Assembly (NCBI RefSeq): GCF_900088825.1
Contig: NZ_LT592171.1
Location: forward strand, 916,425-980,424
Length of the DNA: 64,000 nt
DNA from: Thiomonas delicata
Lineage (GTDB): Bacteria > Pseudomonadota > Gammaproteobacteria > Burkholderiales > Burkholderiaceae_C
Direction of reading: 5' to 3'
Position numbers and translations under genes: made by a program. Shown here in pieces: positions 8,459 to 17,604 of this stretch. Under the pieces are notes generated by a model. It had not been told where the DNA came from and did not search any database. It was given only the letters and a program-made list of their open reading frames with translations. The first letter of the stretch is position 1, and the number at the start of each line of letters is the position of its first letter.

Positions 8459-9830
8459 ACGTTTTGTCTGCATCCGCGCCGGGGGTTTGGGCGGATACAG
8501 TGCGAGGCGTAGGCCGTGCCTGCAGCAGGCCGAGGGGGACCGCCGCAGCCATCGCGGCGTAGCCGGCGTCACTGGGGTGGACGTGGTCGCCGCTGTCGAA
8601 GCGTGGCAACAAGCGCGATGGCTGGGCCGGGTCGCGCAGCGCGGCGTCGAAGTCGATGACGCCGTCGAAGGCATGGCTCTGGCGTATCCATGCGTTGACC
8701 GCACGCCGCACGGTTTCGCGCCCGGGCGGCAGGTTTGCCGGGGTGATGGTGCCACCGACGATGACGACACCCCGGGCGTGGGCCTGGGCAATGAGCGCGC
8801 GATAGCCGGCGATGAGGTCGGCGGCGCTCACTTTCACGTGCGGGACGTCGCAGTCCAGGCCGGGATGGGGGGCGACGAAGCCGAAGTTGATGTCGTTGAT
8901 GCCCGCCAGCACGATGACGGCGCGCACCCCGGGCTGGTCGAGCGCGTCGCGCGCGAAGCGCTGTTCCAGGCTGATGCCGTAACAGGGTGAGTCGTGCAGC
9001 AAGCGGTTGCCGCTGATGCCGGCGTTGAGTACGGCCAGATTGCGGATGCCGGCTTCGCGCAGCCGTCGCGCCAGGACATCCGGCCAGCGCCGGTCCGCAT
9101 TCAGGGTGGAGCGCATGCCGTCGGTGATCGAGTCGCCGATGGCGACCACGGCGGCCGCGTGTTCCGCGGCGGGCGTGCGAACCTGCATGCCGTCGAGCCA
9201 GAGATAGGAGGTGACGCGGCGGGTGAAGGCCGCGCCGCCGGTATCGTCGGCATGGTCGCCGGCGGCGGAGATGAAATTCACCTGGCTGGCAAGCTTGTGC
9301 CAGGTCTGGGGCGTGACGTTGCCGTGCACGGCCAGGCTGACGGCCAGGGCCTTGCCGGCCTGCACGGGCAGGTCGACGGCGTCGCTGACGCGGCTCCCAC
9401 CAGCGGGGATGCGCAACGACGCCTGGCCGTCGAACAGCACGGTGCGCAGGGTGGCAGAGTCGATGGCCGCGCCGCGTCGGACCATGGCGACAGTGACTTT
9501 GTCGATGCGCACGTCCTGCGTGCCGAAGCGGTTGCTCAAACGCAGGCGCAGCGCCGGTCCCGGCAGCGTGGGCACGATGATTTGCCGCACGGTGGCGTTG
9601 AACACCGCGGGAGCGCGGTCATAGCCCGGTGCCGCCGGGTGCTGGGCCACGGCCTGCGGCGCCATCGCCCAGGCGCCGACCCAGGACGCGCCGCCGGCCT
9701 GCGCGCCGAGTTCCCTTGCCGCGGCGGCGTGCATCCACAGCGCGCACAACGTGATCAGGCCCAGGCGCACAATAATCATGGCAGTTGCGGGGCGCGGCAT
9801 GTGCGCGGCCCCGTCGTGAAAAGCGGGCAT
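8457..9830 (-). CDS. Secreted SGNH/GDSL-type hydrolase
   Basis: This is an esterase/lipase-like enzyme with the SGNH fold. Block I is AIGDSITDGMRS (Ser in GDSITDG), block III is LAGINDINFG and the catalytic Asp-His is in DHVHPSDAGYAAMA. A long N-terminal beta-rich region (about residues 50-200) precedes the catalytic domain, as in rhamnogalacturonan-acetylesterase-like members. Near the start MIIVRLGLITLCALWMHAAAA is a good signal peptide, so the true start is probably ATG 9800 or 9779 rather than 9830. Substrate unknown, acting in the periplasm or outside. Confidence 0.85.
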   Translation of the reverse strand: MPAFHDGAAHMPRPATAMIIVRLGLITLCALWMHAAAARELGAQAGGASWVGAWAMAPQAVAQHPAAPGYDRAPAVFNATVRQIIVPTLPGPALRLRLSNRFGTQDVRIDKVTVAMVRRGAAIDSATLRTVLFDGQASLRIPAGGSRVSDAVDLPVQAGKALAVSLAVHGNVTPQTWHKLASQVNFISAAGDHADDTGGAAFTRRVTSYLWLDGMQVRTPAAEHAAAVVAIGDSITDGMRSTLNADRRWPDVLARRLREAGIRNLAVLNAGISGNRLLHDSPCYGISLEQRFARDALDQPGVRAVIVLAGINDINFGFVAPHPGLDCDVPHVKVSAADLIAGYRALIAQAHARGVVIVGGTITPANLPPGRETVRRAVNAWIRQSHAFDGVIDFDAALRDPAQPSRLLPRFDSGDHVHPSDAGYAAMAAAVPLGLLQARPTPRTVSAQTPGADADKT

Positions 9831-10072
9831 TCTAGAACCGCACCGTGCATCGGGAGACCCGGCCTCGCCGCTGGGCCTGACATCTGATCACCTGATGGCA
9901 CGCAGCTTGGTGACCGTGGCGGAGACAATGCCCACGCGGCTGGCGATGGGTTCGGATGTGGCGCTGGCCGGGGTGATGCGCAAGCCTTGCCCTCGCCTCG
10001 GGCGCGGCGGTTTGAGTGCCCGGGCCGGTTGCCACGCAATGTTTTTTGGATATTTCAACTGGAGTCTTCAAC

Positions 10073-10468
10073 ATGGCGCAATATGGTTTTGGTTCCCCGG
10101 TGAAGGGCGAGTTCGGTGCGGTGGTCGAGCGCGTGACGCAAGCCCTCAAGCAGGAAGGTTTCGGCGTGCTCACGACCATCGACGTGGCCGCCACGCTCAA
10201 GGCCAAGCTCGGTCAGGACATGCCGCCTTATCTCATTCTTGGCGCGTGCAACCCCAGCTTCGCCAGCCAGGCCTTGCGCGCCGAGCCCGACATCGGCCTG
10301 CTGCTGCCGTGCAATGTGGTGGTGCGTCAGACCGAAGGCGGCGAGGTGATCGTCGGCTTCATGGATCCCGAAGCCGTGCTCGGCATGGTCAACAAGCCCG
10401 AGGTCACCACCTTGGGCCACCAGGTGCGCACCGCGCTGCAGCGCGTGGACGCCAGTCTGCGCGCCTGA
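10073..10468 (+). CDS. DUF302 domain protein
   Basis: This 131-residue protein matches the DUF302 family: VVERVTQALKQEGFGVLTTIDV near the start, YLILGACNPSFASQAL in the middle and LLPCNVVVRQ after it. The family is widespread in sulfur-oxidising and metal-handling bacteria, but its function is not established. ATG 10073 follows CTGGAG at eight bases and gives the normal family length. No signal peptide is visible, so a cytoplasmic location is expected. Confidence 0.9.
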   Translation: MAQYGFGSPVKGEFGAVVERVTQALKQEGFGVLTTIDVAATLKAKLGQDMPPYLILGACNPSFASQALRAEPDIGLLLPCNVVVRQTEGGEVIVGFMDPEAVLGMVNKPEVTTLGHQVRTALQRVDASLRA

Positions 10469-10577
10469 ACTTCGCGTCGGTCCGTCGGCGCGGGGGATCC
10501 CGCGCCGCAATCGATGTCGCCGATGCCCATCGGGGCATAGATGGAATGGATGGCGGCCGGGTGTCGGTCCGGCAGTT

Positions 10578-12023
10578 TCACGCCAGCTGCGCGGCGGCGA
10601 TTTTTCCGAGCAGCATCAGGGCGGCTTCGATGTCACGGTTCCAGAGGTAGCTGTAATTGAGCCGGATGCAGTTCTGATAGCGCTTGCCGGTGGCGAACAT
10701 GTAGCCGGGGCCTATGGTGATGCCGCTGGCGACGGCGCTTTGATACAGGCGCATCGAATCGATGGCCTCGGGCAGTTCCACCCACAGCACGTAGCCCCCC
10801 GCGGGCTGGGAGACCTGGGTGCCACGCGGGAAAAAGCGCAGCACCGCCGCACGCATGATGCGCGCTTGCTGGGCATAGCGCCTGCGCATGCGGCGCAGAT
10901 GGAGTTCGTAGCCGTCGTTCTGCAGATAGGCGGCGATGGCCAGTTGCGGAATGGAGGGGGTGGTCAGGGTGTTGAGGAACTTGAGCTTCTCGACCCTGGA
11001 GACGTAGCGGCCGGCCATGGCCCAGCCGATGCGGTAGGCGGCGGTGAGCGATTTCGAGAATGACGCGCAGTGCAGCACCAGGCCATTGGTGTCGTAGGTC
11101 TTCAGCGCACTGGGGTGGGCGTCGCCGTAGTACAGCTCGTGATAGACGTCGTTCTCGATGGCGGGGATGTCGTGTCGGGCGAGCAAGGCGACGAGATCGC
11201 GCTTCTTCGCGTCCGGCATTTGAAATCCGAGCGGATTCTGGAAGTTCGGCATGACCATGCAGGCCGCGATCCTTTGCGTGCGGATGACGTCGGCCAGGGC
11301 GTCCAGGTCCATGCCCTCGCGCGGGTGCGTCGCGATCTCGACGGCGCGCATGCCCATGCGCTCGATGGCGTGCAGCATCGCGTAGTAGGTGGGCGATTCC
11401 ACCGCGATCGTGTCCCCGGGATTGGCCACGGCCTGCAGGCAGAGGTTGATGGCTTCGGTCGCGCCGACGGTGATGACGATTTCGTTGGGGTCGACAGCCA
11501 GGCCGTTTTGCAGATAACGGCGGGCGATCTGCCGGATCAGTTCGGGGTTGCCCGGGGGCAGGTCGTTCATCAATCCCCAAAGGGCCTCCTGCCGTCCGGC
11601 GGCCTGGATGTGTTGGTTGATCTTGCGCTGCGGGAAAAGCGACGGATCCGGGTAGGGTGAGCCGAACGGAATCGCGTTGTGGCTGCGGATCGAACGCAGC
11701 GTGGACAGCACCAGGCGGCTGACGTCCACCTGCGAGGGAACCGGGCTCGGCTTGTTTGCGCGCAAGGCAGGCATTGCCGTGCGTTCGGCGCGGGCACGCA
11801 CGAAATAGCCCGACTGGGGCCGGCTCTCGATCAATCCCTGGCTTTCGAGCTGGGAGTAGGCATGCACCACGGTGGTCATGCTCATCTTGTGGTGCTGGCT
11901 GGCCCGGCGTATGGAGGGAATTTTCTCGCCCGGCAGCAGTACGCCTTGCCGGATCTGGTCCCCGATGGTTTTTGCCAGTTTTTCGTAGAGATTCAAGCGC
12001 GCTCCCTTCTTGATCCGGGGCAT
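10578..12023 (-). CDS. MocR-type regulator (GntR helix-turn-helix fused to aminotransferase fold)
   Basis: This 481-residue protein begins with a GntR winged helix (about residues 10-75, including GEKIPSIRRASQHHKMSMTTVV) followed by a class-I aminotransferase domain. The PLP lysine region is in HCASFSKSLTAAYRIGW. MocR proteins use PLP or its amino-acid adducts as effectors and often control the adjacent divergent gene. That gene here is the YdeP-type oxidoreductase. ATG 12023 is preferred to a TTG at 12050, since the latter would place a candidate operator inside the gene. Confidence 0.88.
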   Translation of the reverse strand: MPRIKKGARLNLYEKLAKTIGDQIRQGVLLPGEKIPSIRRASQHHKMSMTTVVHAYSQLESQGLIESRPQSGYFVRARAERTAMPALRANKPSPVPSQVDVSRLVLSTLRSIRSHNAIPFGSPYPDPSLFPQRKINQHIQAAGRQEALWGLMNDLPPGNPELIRQIARRYLQNGLAVDPNEIVITVGATEAINLCLQAVANPGDTIAVESPTYYAMLHAIERMGMRAVEIATHPREGMDLDALADVIRTQRIAACMVMPNFQNPLGFQMPDAKKRDLVALLARHDIPAIENDVYHELYYGDAHPSALKTYDTNGLVLHCASFSKSLTAAYRIGWAMAGRYVSRVEKLKFLNTLTTPSIPQLAIAAYLQNDGYELHLRRMRRRYAQQARIMRAAVLRFFPRGTQVSQPAGGYVLWVELPEAIDSMRLYQSAVASGITIGPGYMFATGKRYQNCIRLNYSYLWNRDIEAALMLLGKIAAAQLA

Positions 12024-12036
12024 TTCAGTTGTGCCG

Positions 12037-12176
12037 GTACAGTTTCTCAAAATCCAGGTCGAAGTATCGGACGAGCCGCATGCTGTATTCCTAGGGTTAA
12101 TGCGGAACTGGTTTTCAGACTATAAAAAATCGATAAAAAATGCGCATTCTGCGGGCATGGGCAATTCAAACTGTAC
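12037..12176. promoter_or_regulatory. Paired GTACAGTT/AACTGTAC sites between mocR-like gene and ydeP-like gene
   Basis: GTACAGTT at 12037-12044 and its reverse complement AACTGTAC at 12169-12176 flank an AT-rich stretch. MocR regulators often bind two short sites of this kind in the divergent spacer. The assignment is inference from position and symmetry. Confidence 0.4.
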
Positions 12177-12297
12177 TGCTTCAGGAAGCCCCTATGTGTT
12201 CATTCAATTCGCGAGATGTATCCCTAGGATGTGTTTCTCAAGCACCAGGCATTCGCCGAGGCGCATTTCGCATTTGTCGAACATCTTGGAACACCTC

Positions 12298-14616
12298 ATG
12301 GCGGCTTCCGAAACAACGCGCAAGATCGAACCCTATACCCATGCAGCAGCCGGATGGGGTGCCTTGAAGCAGGTGGCGGTGCATCTGATCAAGGAGAAGG
12401 TGCCGGGCGCCCACTACAGGATGCTGCTGCAGCAAAACCAGCCTGACGGCTTCGACTGCCCAGGCTGCGCTTGGCCCGACCGCGACCACACGTCGAGCTT
12501 CGAGTTCTGCGAGAACGGCGTCAAGGCCGTGGCCGCCGAGTCCACCAGTAAGCGCGCGACCCCCGATTTGTTCGCCGCGCACACGGTTGCCGAACTCATG
12601 GAACAGAGCGACTACGCGCTGGAACAGCATGGGCGCCTGACCGATCCCCTGGTGTACGACAAGGCGACCGACCGCTACCGCAAGATCGCATGGAGCGAGG
12701 CGTTTGAGATCATCGCCCGCCACCTCCACGCGCTTGAGCATCCGGATCAGGCCTCCTTCTACACCTCCGGGCGCACCAGCAACGAGGCGGCCTTCCTGTT
12801 CCAGCTCTTCGTGCGGGCCTACGGGACCAACAATTTCCCGGACTGCTCCAACATGTGCCACGAGGCGACGAGCCGCGGGCTTCCGGGGACGGTGGGCGTC
12901 GGCAAGGGCACCGTCACACTCGACGATTTCGAGCATGCCGACACGCTGCTGCTGTTCGGGCAGAACCCGGCCACGAATCACCCCCGCATGATGGGCGAGC
13001 TGCGCGATTGCGCCAAGCGCGGCGCGACCATCGTGGCGATCAACCCGCTGCGCGAGCGCGGGCTCGAGCGTTTCGCGAGCCCGCAGCATCCGCTGGACAT
13101 GCTGGGCCTGGCGAACGACCGGATCAGTTCGGTGTTCATCCGCCCGCGCCTGGGCGGGGACTACGCGCTGATCAAGGGCGTGGCCAAGCATGTGCTCGAA
13201 CTCGACTTGGCCGCGCAGCGCGGCGGCGAGGCGCGGGTGCTCGACGTGGATTTCATCGCGCGGCACACGACGGGTTTCGACGCCTTCGCCGCTGATCTGC
13301 AGGCCGAGGATTGGGATGAGATCGTCGCCGAATCCGGTGTGCCGCGCGCGGAGATCGAGGCCTTGGCGCGCATCTATGCCAAAGGCGAGCGCGTGATCGC
13401 GACCTGGGGCATGGGCCTGACCCAGCACAAGAACGCGGTCGCCAACGTCCAGATCCTGTCGAACCTGATGATGATGCGCGGCCAGATCGGCAAGCGCGGC
13501 GCGGGGCTGTGCCCGGTGCGCGGACACTCCAACGTGCAGGGCGACCGCACCGTGGGGATCGAGGAGAAACCGACGCAGGCGTTCCTCGACCGGCTGCAGA
13601 AGGTGTTCGGCTTCGAGCCGCCGCGCCATCACGGCCTGGACGTGGTCGACACGATCAACGCCATGCTGCGCGGCGAGGTGCGGGTATTCGTCGGGCTGGG
13701 CGGCAATTTCGCCATGGCCACGCCGGACACGCCGCGAACCTGGGAGGCGCTGCGCGCGTGTCGGCTGACGGTGCAGATCAGCACCAAGCTGAACCGCAGC
13801 CACCTCGTCCACGGCGAGGAGGCGCTGATCCTTCCCACGCTGGGGCGCACGGAAATCGACTTGCAGGATGGCGTGCCTCAGGGGGGCACGGTGGAAGACT
13901 CGATGAGCATGGTCCACTTGTCGCACGGCATGAACCGGCCGGCGTCGACGAATCTGCTGTCCGAGGTCGCCATCGTGGCGGGCATGGCCGAGGCCACGCT
14001 GGGCAAGAGGCCGGTGGACTGGGCCTGGTACGTGCGTGACTACGCGCGCATCCGCGACGCGATCGCGCAGGTCATCGACGGCTTTCAGGACTACAACAAG
14101 CGGGTGGCCAAGCCGGGTGGATTTCACCTGGGCGTGGCGTCGCGCGAGCGCGTCTGGCAGACCGCCAGCGGCAAGGCGCAGTTCATCGTCAGCGCCATCG
14201 AGCGCGACACGCCCATCACGCGGGCGCGCCAGCGCCACGGCGAGCGTCTGATGGTGCTCACGACGATACGCTCGCACGACCAGTACAACACCACCATCTA
14301 CGCCATGAATGACCGCTACCGCGGTGTCTATGGCCAGCGCGACATCCTGCTGATCAACCCGGCGGATCTGCAGAAACTGGGCTTGAGGGCCGGTGAGCGG
14401 GTGGATGTTTCCACGGCGTGGGGCGACGGCATCGAACGCCGCATCCGCGGCTTCATGCTGGTCGAATACGACATTCCGCCCGGCTGCCTCGGCGCCTACT
14501 ACCCCGAGACCAACCCGCTGGTGCCGCTGGACAGCGCGGCCGACCACTGCGGCACGCCGGCCTACAAGTCCATCCCGGTTTTGCTGGAGCGCACCGAGAC
14601 GAAAGCCGCAGCATGA
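12298..14616 (+). CDS. FdhF/YdeP family molybdopterin oxidoreductase
   Basis: This 772-residue protein belongs to the molybdopterin-bis-MGD family and most resembles E. coli YdeP, not catalytic formate dehydrogenase. The molybdopterin domain runs from about residue 120 (SFYTSGRTSNEAAFLFQLF) through NNFPDCSNMCHEATSRGL, with an MGD-binding C-terminal domain (VLTTIRSHDQYNTTIY). The N-terminus has a CPGC pair but lacks the four-cysteine [4Fe-4S] motif of true formate dehydrogenases. ATG 12298 gives the YdeP length. It overlaps fdhD by four bases. YdeP is linked to acid resistance in E. coli; its substrate is unknown. Confidence 0.88.
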   Translation: MAASETTRKIEPYTHAAAGWGALKQVAVHLIKEKVPGAHYRMLLQQNQPDGFDCPGCAWPDRDHTSSFEFCENGVKAVAAESTSKRATPDLFAAHTVAELMEQSDYALEQHGRLTDPLVYDKATDRYRKIAWSEAFEIIARHLHALEHPDQASFYTSGRTSNEAAFLFQLFVRAYGTNNFPDCSNMCHEATSRGLPGTVGVGKGTVTLDDFEHADTLLLFGQNPATNHPRMMGELRDCAKRGATIVAINPLRERGLERFASPQHPLDMLGLANDRISSVFIRPRLGGDYALIKGVAKHVLELDLAAQRGGEARVLDVDFIARHTTGFDAFAADLQAEDWDEIVAESGVPRAEIEALARIYAKGERVIATWGMGLTQHKNAVANVQILSNLMMMRGQIGKRGAGLCPVRGHSNVQGDRTVGIEEKPTQAFLDRLQKVFGFEPPRHHGLDVVDTINAMLRGEVRVFVGLGGNFAMATPDTPRTWEALRACRLTVQISTKLNRSHLVHGEEALILPTLGRTEIDLQDGVPQGGTVEDSMSMVHLSHGMNRPASTNLLSEVAIVAGMAEATLGKRPVDWAWYVRDYARIRDAIAQVIDGFQDYNKRVAKPGGFHLGVASRERVWQTASGKAQFIVSAIERDTPITRARQRHGERLMVLTTIRSHDQYNTTIYAMNDRYRGVYGQRDILLINPADLQKLGLRAGERVDVSTAWGDGIERRIRGFMLVEYDIPPGCLGAYYPETNPLVPLDSAADHCGTPAYKSIPVLLERTETKAAA

Positions 14617-15446
14617 ACGCCAACGACACCCCATTGCTCGCCGGCACGCGGCAGGCCCAGGTGCTGCGCTGGCGCGATGCGCAGCGCAGCGAGGTCTTGG
14701 ACTGGCTGGCCGACGAGGTTCCGGTGGCCTTGGAGTTCAACGGCATTTCGCATGCCGTGATGCTGGCCACGCCAACGGACCTGGAGGATTTCGCCCTCGG
14801 CTTCGCCCTCAGCGAGGGCATCCTCGACCGTCCCGACGATCTGTTCGACTGTGAGACCGACGTCTGTGCGGAGGGCCTGACCGTGCGGCTCGAAGTGTCC
14901 TCGCGCAGCTTCGCCCGGCTGAAGGACCACCGCAGGACCTTGGCCGGCCGCACGGGCTGCGGCATCTGCGGCACCGAAAGCCTGGCGCAAGTGCTGCGGG
15001 ACGTTCCCGCGGTGCAGGGCGCCGCGCTTCGCCTCCATGCCGCGGCCATCGACCATGCGATGGAAAGCATGCGCGCGCGTCAACTGCTGGGTCGGGCCAC
15101 GGGAGCCACCCACGGCGCGGCCTGGTGCGCGGCAAACGGCGACGTGATTCTGCTGCGCGAGGACGTGGGGCGCCACAACGCGCTCGACAAGCTCATCGGC
15201 GCCATGGTGCGTGTGGGGGTCGACGCGCGCACGGGTTTCATCGTCGTGACCAGCCGCGCCAGCGTGGAAATGGTGCAGAAGGCCGCCACGGCTGGCGCGC
15301 CCCTGCTGGCCGCCGTGTCGGCGCCGACTTTTCTCGCGCTCGAGGCGGCGCAACGAGCCGGAATGACCTTGGTGGGGCTGGCGCGGCAGGGCGATCTTGT
15401 GGCCTACGCGCATCCACAGCGCCTTCTTTTCGATCGCGAAAACTGA
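14613..15446 (+). CDS. fdhD: Formate dehydrogenase accessory sulfurtransferase FdhD
   Basis: FdhD moves sulfur from IscS to the molybdenum cofactor before insertion into formate-dehydrogenase-type enzymes. The sulfur-carrying cysteine pair is in TGCGICGTE. Other conserved parts are the ATPTDLEDFALGFALSEGI segment and REDVGRHNALDKLIG. It has 277 residues, matching E. coli FdhD (277). Its ATG overlaps the TGA of the YdeP-like gene (ATGA), so the two are translationally coupled and FdhD probably serves that enzyme. Confidence 0.95.
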   Translation: MNANDTPLLAGTRQAQVLRWRDAQRSEVLDWLADEVPVALEFNGISHAVMLATPTDLEDFALGFALSEGILDRPDDLFDCETDVCAEGLTVRLEVSSRSFARLKDHRRTLAGRTGCGICGTESLAQVLRDVPAVQGAALRLHAAAIDHAMESMRARQLLGRATGATHGAAWCAANGDVILLREDVGRHNALDKLIGAMVRVGVDARTGFIVVTSRASVEMVQKAATAGAPLLAAVSAPTFLALEAAQRAGMTLVGLARQGDLVAYAHPQRLLFDREN

Positions 15447-15449
15447 ACG

Positions 15450-15674
15450 ATGGAATTCGATAGTCTGATTCACCTGGCCAACCGGATCGGCCTGCTCTTT
15501 GCTTCGATGCCCGACCGGGCCGAGGCCCTGGAGTGCATCGCCGAGCACATCCAGTATTTCTGGGAACGGCGCGCCCGCGCCAAGTTGCTGGAGCATGTCG
15601 ACGCCAAGGACGGCATTGGCCTTGACACCATCGTGCTCGACGCCTTGCAAGCGCACCGCGCCATCCTGCTGTGA
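15450..15674 (+). CDS. Formate dehydrogenase delta subunit-like protein (FdsD)
   Basis: This 74-residue protein has the FdsD pattern: an opening LIHLANRIGLLFASMPD, then IAEHIQYFWERRAR followed by a leucine-rich helix. FdsD is the small subunit of soluble NAD-dependent formate dehydrogenase and is usually encoded after fdsA and fdhD. It begins three bases after the fdhD stop, so the three genes form an operon. No fdsGBA genes are in the window, which makes it either an orphan or a partner of the YdeP-like enzyme. Confidence 0.8.
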   Translation: MEFDSLIHLANRIGLLFASMPDRAEALECIAEHIQYFWERRARAKLLEHVDAKDGIGLDTIVLDALQAHRAILL

Positions 15675-15771
15675 ACGGCAAGGGCTGGCAAGGCCATGGC
15701 ATGCCTGCGCACCCCGAGCGTTTCTCGGCGCTGAATCCCCGTCGTGGGCGCAGACATGGTGTGAGCCGGCC

Positions 15772-15966
15772 CTAGTTCTTGCGCATCGGGCAGGTGCGTA
15801 TGCCCAGGATCGCGTACAGCGGGCAAAAGCCCACCGCACCGGCGATGAGCGGTATCACGCCGATCCAGCCCCATACGCCAATGACATGGGTGAGCGTGAG
15901 ACCGATGAGGATCAGGCCGGCAATCACCCGCAGGGCGCGGTCCAGGGTGCCTTCGTTGATGGTCAT
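15772..15966 (-). CDS. DUF2892 small membrane protein
   Basis: This 64-residue protein has two membrane helices (VIAGLILIGLTLTHVIG and GVIPLIAGAVGFCPLYAILG). It carries the typical DUF2892/YgaP-tail ending FCPLYAILGIRTC. Such proteins often accompany rhodanese and sulfur metabolism genes, but no rhodanese is adjacent. ATG 15966 has an AGGAG site seven bases upstream and is preferred to the start at 15999. Confidence 0.88.
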   Translation of the reverse strand: MTINEGTLDRALRVIAGLILIGLTLTHVIGVWGWIGVIPLIAGAVGFCPLYAILGIRTCPMRKN

Positions 15967-16217
15967 GGAAGTTCTCCTCTTTGCGTCGTGGAGCCGCAAG
16001 GTCGCGGCGTTCCATCATGGCACAACGGCGATACTGACGGGAATATCGCAAACCCGTGCGGTTCGTAGGTCTTTGGCGCGCCGCGTGCAGCCCGCCGAAG
16101 TTCCGCGCCGATCCACAAAAAACAACAGGACGGCAGTCTGGACAGATCAAACATTGTTCACCTACAGTCGCGCCCAGTTTTGCATCCATCGCGCAAGCCG
16201 GCCGATACGGTATCGGT

Positions 16218-17495
16218 TCAGAGCCGTGTCGCGGCTTCGCCTTCGGGCTCGGTGTACACCGGCGCGAATCCTCCGCCGGGCGTCCTGAAGTTGGTGGTCT
16301 GGCCCTGGTAGAGGCGGGCGGAAAACCACATCACATGGCCGACGTCGGCATAGACGCGCAGATCGAACTTGAGGGATAGCGGCGCGGCGGCATCGCCGAT
16401 GTGGCGTTCGCCGGGAGGCGACAACGCCTGGGCGACATAAGGGTTCGCGACGATGTCGTCCCAGACGCTTTTGGTGAGCTTGGCGCCACGGTAGGCGGCG
16501 CGACTGCCGAAGCCGGCCCAGGGCTTGAAAAAGAGACCGCGCCGCTGGGACCAGAGGCGCTCGGCGTTGTGCGGCGTGACGATTTCGGTCTGCGGTATGT
16601 GCGCCGCAAGCAGGGCGGCGGCGGCTGGGTCGGCGCCGAGTTCGCGCAGCCGGTCCGCATCGCCCAGCAGCGCGAGGTTGCGCTTGTCGGCGTACAGAGC
16701 GTGGGCACGCGGGTGGGGCGTGAGCACCACTTCGTTTCGCTCATAAGCCTGGCGCAGCGCTGCGTGGGCCGCTTCGTCGAGCGCGAAATCGGTGAGCCGG
16801 TTGTAAACCAGATCGACGGGCTCGGTGCCGTGCCACAAGCGGCCCGCATCGCGGTGCAACGCCCCAGGGTCGGCCAAGACGGCGTGCATGCCGGCGCGCT
16901 CGAACAGGCGCGCGAACAGCAAGAACTCGGCGTAGAGATACTGGTCCTGCGGCGCGGTGTCGACGATGGCGATGCGCCGCGGCCGGCCTTCATGTCCGGC
17001 CTGCTTCCATTCGCGCAGGAACATGGCGACGATATCCGATTCGAACGCATCCACCACCGCAGCCGTGGGGACCATGCCCTGCATGTCGTCGCAGCAGGCG
17101 CGCTGCGCCCGCGCCAGCGCGGCCGAGAGCAACGCGCCGCCCGGGTTGGTGTTGATCTCGATGAGGTGCAGGGTGTCGGCTTCGAGGTGGAAGTCGAAGC
17201 CGAGGAACACGCCCGGGTTGCTAGGGTCGTGCTGCGCGGCGGCGGGCGCTGCGGCCAGCACCGCGCGTTGGTAGCCGGGCAGCGCGGCCACCGACTCCAC
17301 CGCCTGCACGATCTCGCGCATGCGCCGTGCATGCCGGCGGGCGACAAACACCGGCTGGGCCGAGAACATGTGCGGGTTGCGCGCGCGCACCAGGGCGTAC
17401 AGGCCGGGCTGGCCCAATTCGGACTCGAGCGCGCGGGCCAGGGCCTCGCGGTCCAGGCTGATGCAAAAACAGTCGCGGTTGAGATGTTCGATCAT
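16218..17495 (-). CDS. Unrecognised ATP-grasp-like protein, partner of the amidotransferase
   Basis: This 425-residue protein seems to have a (possibly rearranged) ATP-grasp ligase fold. FHLEADTLHLIEINTNPGG reads as an ATP-grasp metal-binding strand (the E-x-N-x-N-P type), and RGLFFKPWAGFGSRAAYRG reads as the ATP-binding lysine and glycine loop, here located after it. That order suggests a circular permutation, but no exact family was recognised. It follows the asparagine-synthase-like gene by 110 bases on the same strand. A peptide or amino-acid ligase acting with the amidotransferase is plausible inference. ATG 17495 is chosen over upstream starts because conserved-looking sequence begins there. 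Confidence 0.6.
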   Translation of the reverse strand: MIEHLNRDCFCISLDREALARALESELGQPGLYALVRARNPHMFSAQPVFVARRHARRMREIVQAVESVAALPGYQRAVLAAAPAAAQHDPSNPGVFLGFDFHLEADTLHLIEINTNPGGALLSAALARAQRACCDDMQGMVPTAAVVDAFESDIVAMFLREWKQAGHEGRPRRIAIVDTAPQDQYLYAEFLLFARLFERAGMHAVLADPGALHRDAGRLWHGTEPVDLVYNRLTDFALDEAAHAALRQAYERNEVVLTPHPRAHALYADKRNLALLGDADRLRELGADPAAAALLAAHIPQTEIVTPHNAERLWSQRRGLFFKPWAGFGSRAAYRGAKLTKSVWDDIVANPYVAQALSPPGERHIGDAAAPLSLKFDLRVYADVGHVMWFSARLYQGQTTNFRTPGGGFAPVYTEPEGEAATRL

Positions 17496-17604
17496 CGAAC
17501 GGCGTGATGGGTCGGGTGATGGATGACGGCGAGACCTTGCGTTTGCGGCGTACGGCGCTGCCGCCGAGTTGCCAGGCCTGCGTGCGCGAGGCTCGGCGAC
17601 GGGG

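Noticed and set aside
12298-14616. Calling the molybdoenzyme a catalytic formate dehydrogenase
   Set aside because: The N-terminal four-cysteine iron-sulfur motif is missing and the length and sequence fit YdeP better.
12238-14634. 798-residue minus-strand frame opposite the YdeP-like gene
   Set aside because: Same reason: no recognisable domain and complete overlap with a gene that has clear motifs.
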